Of a DNA stretch of 10,479 bases, positions 5,746 through 10,479 are shown piece after piece. The notes under the pieces were generated by a model that was not told the DNA's origin, searched no databases, and saw only the letters and a list, made by a program, of their open reading frames with translations. How positions within the stretch are numbered: position 1 is the first letter of the stretch; every line of letters starts with the position of its first letter. Made by a program: the position numbers and the translations under genes. The stretch is from contig CAIYCP010000669.1 in assembly GCA_903924715.1 (NCBI GenBank), positions 1-10,479 on the forward strand, given 5' to 3'. This DNA comes from an uncultured beta proteobacterium (lineage in GTDB: Bacteria; Pseudomonadota; Gammaproteobacteria; Burkholderiales; Burkholderiaceae_B).

Positions 5746-7254
5746 TTATAAAAATAATTGATAGACGGGGTTGTCGGTTTCGTTAAAGTGCGGATAGCCA
5801 ACCTCATCTAAAAAGGCTTTGAACGCTTTTTTACTACCATGCGGGACTTGGATTCCAATCAAAACCTGGCCGTAGTCTGCGCCTTGGTTGCGGTAATGAA
5901 ACAGACTGATGTTCCAGTCGGGTTTCATGGATTGCAAAAACCGCGTCAACGCACCCGGACGCTCAGGAAACTCAAAGCGGTACAGCAGCTCATGGTCGGC
6001 TAGCGCAGAGCGCCCGCCAACCATATGCCGCAAGTGCGTTTTTGACATCTCGTCATGGGTGAGATCAAGCGTGGCAAAGCCATGGGCTCGAAAGGTTTTG
6101 GCAATATGTGCGGGCTCGGCGGCATTGGCAACTTGAATCCCGACAAACACGTGAGCTAAGCGAGCATCTGAAATACGATAATTAAATTCGGTCACGCTGC
6201 GATTGCCTACCAGTTCACAAAAAGCGCGAAAGCTACCGCGTTGTTCAGGAAGTGTGACGGCAAAGATTGCCTCTCGGGCTTCGCCAACCTCGGCGCGCTC
6301 GGCGACAAAGCGCAGCCGATCAAAATTCATGTTCGCCCCGCAAGCGATTGCCACCAAGGTTTTGCCTTGAAGTTTGTGTTCGGCCGCGTATTGCTTGGCT
6401 CCGGCCAAAGCCAGAGCGCCGGCCGGTTCGAGCACGCTGCGGGTATCTTGAAAGACATCCTTGATCGCTGCGCAGATTGCATCGGTATCGACGATAACAA
6501 AGTCATCGACGTATTCGCGTACTAAACGAAACGTCTCAATGCCCACTTGTTTGACCGCAGTGCCGTCTGAAAATAAGCCGACCTCACTTAACGTGATGCG
6601 GCGCCCGGCGCGCACGCTTTTAACCATTGCATCAGAGTCAACGGTTTGTACACCGATGATTTTGATGTCGGGGCGCAATTGCTTGACATAGGCGGCAATA
6701 CCGCTGATCAGACCTCCACCGCCAATGGCCACAAAAATCGCGTCAATCGGACCCGCATGTTGGCGCAGGATTTCCATGCCAATCGTTCCTTGCCCAGCGA
6801 TGACGTCGGGGTCATCAAAAGGATGTACGAAGGTGAGGCCCTGTTTTTTTTCGAGAATCAATGCATGGGCGTAGGCGTCACTAAAGCTGTCGCCGTGCAA
6901 GCGCACTTGCGCGCCAAGTGCTCGTACAGCATCAATTTTGACTGCAGGGGTCGTGGTGGGCATCACGATCGTGGCGTTGCACCCTAGGCGTTTTGCTGAA
7001 AGCGCAACGCCCTGAGCGTGGTTGCCCGCTGAGGCCGCGATGACTCCACGCTTGAGCGTAGCGTCTGGCAAATTTGCCATCTTGTTGTATGCGCCGCGCA
7101 GCTTGAAGCTGAAAACGGCTTGTGTATCTTCGCGCTTAAGCAAAACGGTATTGCCGATTCGAGCAGAAAGCTGGGGCGCGAGATCCAGTGGTGTTTCAAT
7201 CGCCACGTCATACACTTTAGATGTCAAAATGCGTTTGAGATAGTCGATGTTCAT
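5746..7254 (-). CDS. ilvA: Biosynthetic threonine deaminase (threonine ammonia-lyase)
   Basis: PLP enzyme that converts threonine to 2-oxobutanoate, the first step of isoleucine synthesis. It has 502 residues. The catalytic domain (about 1-320) shows the PLP lysine K51 in FSFKLRGAYNK, SAGNHAQG (75-82), and the phosphate-binding glycine loop GGGGL (178-182). Two ACT-like regulatory modules follow, starting near 327 (REAIFAVTLPEQRGSF) and 423 (YRFEFPERPGALTRF). This is the architecture of the isoleucine-inhibited, valine-responsive biosynthetic enzyme, not the short catabolic TdcB. The ATG at 7254 has a strong ribosome binding site (AGGAAAC). A probable extended -10 promoter lies about 70 bp upstream. 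The gene is divergent from the YqaA-like gene and convergent with apt, and no other isoleucine genes are adjacent. Confidence 0.97.
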   Translation of the reverse strand: MNIDYLKRILTSKVYDVAIETPLDLAPQLSARIGNTVLLKREDTQAVFSFKLRGAYNKMANLPDATLKRGVIAASAGNHAQGVALSAKRLGCNATIVMPTTTPAVKIDAVRALGAQVRLHGDSFSDAYAHALILEKKQGLTFVHPFDDPDVIAGQGTIGMEILRQHAGPIDAIFVAIGGGGLISGIAAYVKQLRPDIKIIGVQTVDSDAMVKSVRAGRRITLSEVGLFSDGTAVKQVGIETFRLVREYVDDFVIVDTDAICAAIKDVFQDTRSVLEPAGALALAGAKQYAAEHKLQGKTLVAIACGANMNFDRLRFVAERAEVGEAREAIFAVTLPEQRGSFRAFCELVGNRSVTEFNYRISDARLAHVFVGIQVANAAEPAHIAKTFRAHGFATLDLTHDEMSKTHLRHMVGGRSALADHELLYRFEFPERPGALTRFLQSMKPDWNISLFHYRNQGADYGQVLIGIQVPHGSKKAFKAFLDEVGYPHFNETDNPVYQLFL

Positions 7255-7321
7255 GTGTTTCCTGGTCGCGCTTGATCAATGAAGAAGTTGTGTGGCGTGG
7301 CACCCTGAACCTCAACGGTTC

Positions 7322-7330
7322 ATTATCCCA
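7322..7330 (-). promoter_or_regulatory. Extended -10 promoter element for ilvA
   Basis: On the minus strand TGGGATAAT (7330-7322) matches the extended -10 form TGnTATAAT except for one base. The -35 region is poor, as is common for extended -10 promoters. It would start transcription near 7315 and give a leader of about 60 nt before the ilvA ATG. Confidence 0.4.
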
Positions 7331-7367
7331 CGCTGCGAGTGAAGGGTTATTTTTTAAGAGGCCTAAG

Positions 7368-7877
7368 CTGGATTCCTTACTTCAGTACTTACTTGAGGCG
7401 CTGTCGCTACCGTCTGTTGGTTTGGGCGCGATTTTTGTGATCAGTGCGTTAGCCGCGACGATTTTGCCTTTTGGTTCTGAGCCGATTTTTGTGGCGTATC
7501 TCGCCCTCAAGCCAGAGCTTTTTTGGCTAACGGTGGGGGTCGCAACGGTGGGCAATAGTTTGGGTGGGTTCATCACTTACTGGATGGGTGTCGGTGCGCA
7601 TCAGGCCTATGCGCGCTTCAAACGCCCCAAGCCAGGCGCAGCGGAAATGGGCCCGGACGCACGTCAGTCGGTGCCGCGTGCCGAGGTTTGGGTGCGCCGC
7701 TTTGGCGCCCCCATCCTGTTGTGCGCCTGGTTGCCGGTGGTCGGGGATCCGCTGTGTGCCGTGGCGGGATGGTTGCGCCTGCCTTGGCTGCCTTGCCTGG
7801 TGTACATGACGCTGGGCAAGCTGGCCCGTTATTTGGTGCTGGGTGGCGCCTGGCAGCTTCTGGTATCGTCTTTTTAA
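7368..7877 (+). CDS. Small YqaA/DedA-like (VTT-domain) membrane protein
   Basis: Integral inner-membrane protein of the YqaA branch of the DedA/VTT (SNARE-associated) superfamily. Some DedA relatives act in lipid or envelope homeostasis; the role of this branch is not established. Visible landmarks are an N-terminal hydrophobic segment ending ATILPFGSEP, a hydrophobic segment with GNSLGGFITYWMG, a polar loop of about 30 residues, then RRFGAPILLCAWLPVVGDPL, AGWLR and GKLARY, all typical of YqaA. The frame is open from a TTG at 7272, but no ATG occurs before the conserved core. I prefer the CTG at 7368 (169 residues): it has AGAGG 6 nt upstream and lies at the conserved start. A TTG start at 7272 would leave 17 bp to ilvA, over its ribosome binding site and promoter. 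GTG at 7290 is another option. Identity is fairly sure; the start is not. Confidence 0.8.
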   Translation: MDSLLQYLLEALSLPSVGLGAIFVISALAATILPFGSEPIFVAYLALKPELFWLTVGVATVGNSLGGFITYWMGVGAHQAYARFKRPKPGAAEMGPDARQSVPRAEVWVRRFGAPILLCAWLPVVGDPLCAVAGWLRLPWLPCLVYMTLGKLARYLVLGGAWQLLVSSF

Positions 7878-7932
7878 GGTATTGATGGACGGACGCTTGT
7901 GGGGGTATTCGGAACATTTTGAGCGCTTCGCT

Positions 7933-7961
7933 TAAAATAAGACATTAAGGGCAACCCCTAA
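7933..7961 (+). promoter_or_regulatory. Possible -10 element and inverted repeat before the FAD oxidase gene
   Basis: TAAAAT at 7933-7938 is a plausible -10 hexamer, with a poor -35. Just after it lies an inverted repeat, TTAAGGG (7945-7951), loop CAA, CCCCTAA (7955-7961), with one mismatch in seven pairs. It would fall at about +1 to +17 of a transcript from that promoter and 12 nt before the ATG. It could be an operator or a small 5' hairpin; no T-run follows, so it is not an intrinsic terminator for the upstream gene. Confidence 0.3.
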
Positions 7962-7973
7962 ATTTACTGACTC

Positions 7974-10479
7974 ATGAACGCCCCGTTTGCTAGCCATCTT
8001 TTAAACGCCGAGCCTTTGTTTGACGCACAAACACGGCTGCGCGAAATCCCTTACAACTACACGTCTTTTTCAGACCGCGAAGTGGTCTGCCGTTTGTTGG
8101 GTGATGATGCCTGGGCTTTGTTGTTTGACTTGCGCGGCGAGCGCCGCACCGGCCGGTCGGCCCGGATGTTGTACGAGGTGTTAGGCGATATTTGGGTGGT
8201 TCGCCGCAACCCCTACTTGCAAGACGATCTGCTCGACAACCCCAAAAGACGCAAGCTGCTGGTTGAGGCCTTGCAACATCGTTTGACCGAGATCGACAAG
8301 CGTCGCGCCAATGACGATACGGGGCGCGATGAAAAAGTGGCAGGTTTACTCGACCGAGCGCGCGTCGCAGTGAAGGCCTTTGAGCAAGAGTTTGAACAAA
8401 CTGGGCGCTTGCGCCGCCAGGTGCAAAAAACACTCGGAAGGCTGACCGCACGTGACAACATCAAGTTTGACGGCTTGTCGCGGGTTTCACACGTGACGGA
8501 CGCAACCGATTGGCGCGTTGAATATCCTTTTGTGGTGCTTACACCTGACACAGAAGAAGAAATTGCAGGCTTGGTGCGTGGCTGTATCGAGCTTGGTTTG
8601 ACCATTGTTCCGCGCGGAGGTGGTACGGGTTACACAGGTGGGGCGATCCCGCTGACCTGGCGCTCGGCCGTGATCAACACTGAAAAACTTGACACCCTTG
8701 GGGTGGTTGAGCTCATTGCGTTGCCTGGTGTCGCGTCGCCTGTGGCCACTGTGCGCGCGGGCGCGGGCGTTGTCACTAAACGTGTTTCCGAAGCTGCTGA
8801 GCTCGCGGGATTCGTGTTCGCTGTTGATCCGACGTCGGCCGATGCCTCGTGCGTCGGAGGCAACGTGGCAATGAACGCGGGCGGTAAAAAAGCCGTGCTG
8901 TGGGGGACTGCACTCGATAATCTCGCCTGGTGGCGAATGGTCGACCCCGATGGCAACTGGCTCGATGTCACGCGGCTAGAGCACAACCTAGGCAAAATCC
9001 ATGAGGCCGGCCGTGTCCGGTTTGAGTTGCAATGGTCTGACGGAAGGGCCCCCGCAGGTACGCGCCCCTTGCGCACTGAAATCCTCGACGTCGATGGTGC
9101 GGGATTACGGAAGGTGGGCTTAGGTAAAGATGTGACCGATAAGTTTTTATCGGGTCTGCCTGGGGTACAAAAAGAAGGTTGCGATGGCTTGATTACGGCA
9201 GCCCGCTGGGTGCTGCACCGCATGCCCGCGCATACACGTACCGTATGCCTTGAGTTTTTTGGTCAGGCGCGCGACTCCATTCCCTCAATTGTTGAGATCA
9301 AAAACTACCTGGATGGCGCGGGCCGCGCTCGGGGTGCCTTGCTAGCCGGGCTTGAGCACCTTGACGAGCGTTATTTACGCGCGGTCGGGTATTCAACTAA
9401 AAGTAAGCGTGGCGTGTTGCCCAAGATGGTGTTGTTTGGGGATATCGTAGGTGATGATGAATCGGCAGTAGCTGCGGCTACTAGCGAAGTTGTCCGGCTC
9501 GCGAACACGCGTCACGGAGAGGGCTTTATTGCGGTCAGCGCCGAGGCGCGCAAAAAATTCTGGCTCGATCGAGCGCGTACCGCTGCGATCGCGCGTCACA
9601 CGAACGCGTTCAAGATTAATGAAGATGTTGTGATTCCCTTGAATCGAATGGGTGAATACACGGATCACATTGAGCGCATCAACATCGAACTCTCTACACG
9701 CAACAAGCTCAAGTTGCTTGACGCGTTACAAGCGTGGTGTGAGGGTGGTCTGCCGGCAATCAAGCTTGACCGTCGCACTGAAGAAGGCGCATCAATCGAA
9801 GAAGCGCTCGCCGAACGCAGAACGCAGGCCCTTGAAACGCTTGAACGGGTGCGTCAACGGTGGCAGTGGGTGCACGATAATCTTGATCTGCCTTTGCAGC
9901 AGGCGACGAGCGCTTTCGAGTATTACGGTCTAGGTGCTTTAACGACCGTGGCGACAGAGCGGCTCAGTGCGCAACCCGCCGCCCGTCTGTTTGATTTAGT
10001 GCAAGACCGCAGCTTGCGCATCTCTTGGAAAATTGAAGTCAAGGCAGAGTTGTCAGGCTTGTTCAGCGGGGCCGACTTTGCACCTGTGATGAGCGAGTTG
10101 CAGGCGATTCATGCGCGCGTTTTGAAAAGTCGCGTTTTTATTGCGCTGCATATGCACGCGGGCGACGGTAATGTACACACCAACATCCCCGTAAACTCTG
10201 ACGATTATGAAATGCTCGGCGAGGCGAACGCCGCGGTCGTACGCATTATGCAAATCGCGCGTGACCTCGATGGCGTGATCTCGGGAGAACACGGCATCGG
10301 GCTGACCAAGTACGAGTTTTTGTCTGAGGCTGAGCTCGCTCCGTTTCAGCAATATAAACGCAAGATTGATCCTGACGACCACTTTAACGCGGGCAAGTTG
10401 ATGCCTGGCGCTGACTTGCGTAACGCCTGGACGCCGAGCTTTGGGTTGATGGGACACGAGTCCATCATCATGCAACAAA
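7974..10479 (+). CDS. Large FAD-linked oxidase/dehydrogenase with DUF3683-like N-terminus (partial, C-terminus beyond window)
   Basis: The longest gene here: 835 codons and still open at the edge. An in-frame TGA at 7968-7970 makes the ATG at 7974 the first possible ATG; its ribosome binding site is weak. Residues 1 to about 165 (REIPYNYTSFSDRE, LRGERRTGRSARMLYE, VVRRNPYLQDDLLDNPKRR) resemble the uncharacterised DUF3683 domain. An FAD-binding PCMH-type domain follows, with PRGGGTGYTGGAIP (213-226) and DPTSADASCVGGNVAMNAGG (285-304). The C-terminal oxidase domain carries HMHAGDGNVHTN (726-737, likely active-site histidines) and SGEHGIG (770-776), then NAGKLMPG, as in D-lactate and glycolate dehydrogenases. 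Relatives I recall run to about 1,300 residues and end in 4Fe-4S and cysteine-rich CCG domains, which would lie outside the window. It is probably a 2-hydroxyacid dehydrogenase feeding electrons to the respiratory chain; the substrate cannot be read from sequence. Confidence 0.88.
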   Translation, partial: MNAPFASHLLNAEPLFDAQTRLREIPYNYTSFSDREVVCRLLGDDAWALLFDLRGERRTGRSARMLYEVLGDIWVVRRNPYLQDDLLDNPKRRKLLVEALQHRLTEIDKRRANDDTGRDEKVAGLLDRARVAVKAFEQEFEQTGRLRRQVQKTLGRLTARDNIKFDGLSRVSHVTDATDWRVEYPFVVLTPDTEEEIAGLVRGCIELGLTIVPRGGGTGYTGGAIPLTWRSAVINTEKLDTLGVVELIALPGVASPVATVRAGAGVVTKRVSEAAELAGFVFAVDPTSADASCVGGNVAMNAGGKKAVLWGTALDNLAWWRMVDPDGNWLDVTRLEHNLGKIHEAGRVRFELQWSDGRAPAGTRPLRTEILDVDGAGLRKVGLGKDVTDKFLSGLPGVQKEGCDGLITAARWVLHRMPAHTRTVCLEFFGQARDSIPSIVEIKNYLDGAGRARGALLAGLEHLDERYLRAVGYSTKSKRGVLPKMVLFGDIVGDDESAVAAATSEVVRLANTRHGEGFIAVSAEARKKFWLDRARTAAIARHTNAFKINEDVVIPLNRMGEYTDHIERINIELSTRNKLKLLDALQAWCEGGLPAIKLDRRTEEGASIEEALAERRTQALETLERVRQRWQWVHDNLDLPLQQATSAFEYYGLGALTTVATERLSAQPAARLFDLVQDRSLRISWKIEVKAELSGLFSGADFAPVMSELQAIHARVLKSRVFIALHMHAGDGNVHTNIPVNSDDYEMLGEANAAVVRIMQIARDLDGVISGEHGIGLTKYEFLSEAELAPFQQYKRKIDPDDHFNAGKLMPGADLRNAWTPSFGLMGHESIIMQQ

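Noticed and set aside
7298..7313. TGGCAC on the plus strand upstream of the YqaA-like gene, considered as a sigma-54 -24 element
   Set aside because: The required TTGC-type -12 element is not at the right spacing, and rpoN is absent from its usual place in this window.
8213..9223. Long minus-strand open frames of 130 and 197 codons (8213-8605 and 8630-9223)
   Set aside because: They lie antisense inside the FAD oxidase gene, whose plus-strand frame carries clear conserved motifs throughout. Their translations are Ser/Arg/Pro-rich without recognisable motifs, as expected for antisense shadows of GC-rich coding DNA.
10053..10478. Minus-strand open frame of 141 codons at the right end
   Set aside because: Antisense to the HMHAGDGNVH and SGEHGIG region of the FAD oxidase; no independent motif or start signal.

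Overview
This is an ordinary chromosomal core region of a betaproteobacterium. Gene content and protein sequences point to Burkholderiales, and an Alcaligenaceae-like member is my guess. The evidence is the combination of HprK next to PtsN and a short HPF, a complete kdsD-kdsC-lptC-lptA-lptB block, and a very large FAD-linked oxidase with an N-terminal domain of the DUF3683 type that I associate with betaproteobacteria. I see no insertion sequence, phage gene, tRNA, rRNA, CRISPR array or toxin-antitoxin pair.

Left block (1-5042, all on the minus strand, so transcribed from right to left): kdsD, kdsC, lptC, lptA, lptB, hpf, ptsN, hprK. KdsD and KdsC supply two steps of Kdo synthesis for the lipopolysaccharide inner core. 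LptC, LptA and LptB are an inner-membrane anchor, a periplasmic bridge protein and the cytoplasmic ATPase of the LPS export machine. These five genes are packed with gaps of 14 bp or less or a 4-bp overlap and look like one operon. After a 202-bp gap come hpf (ribosome hibernation), ptsN (EIIA of the nitrogen PTS) and the first 39 codons of hprK (HPr kinase/phosphorylase), which runs off the left edge. The sigma-54 gene rpoN, which normally sits between lptB and hpf, is absent.

Middle (5043-7877): a 116-bp divergent region separates kdsD from apt (adenine phosphoribosyltransferase, plus strand). apt converges on ilvA (threonine deaminase with two C-terminal ACT-like modules, minus strand) with only 26 bp between their stop codons. 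ilvA is divergent from a small YqaA/DedA-like membrane protein gene whose start is probably non-ATG.

Right block (7974 to the window end, plus strand): the first 835 codons of a large FAD-binding oxidoreductase, the longest gene here and still open at the edge. Its N-terminal domain is uncharacterised, and the usual C-terminal iron-sulfur part would lie outside the window.

I did not find a new system. The points most worth a second look are the missing rpoN, the large oxidase and the inverted repeat before it, the possible leaderless start of ptsN, and the non-ATG start of the YqaA-like gene. No gene-free stretch exceeds about 200 bp.
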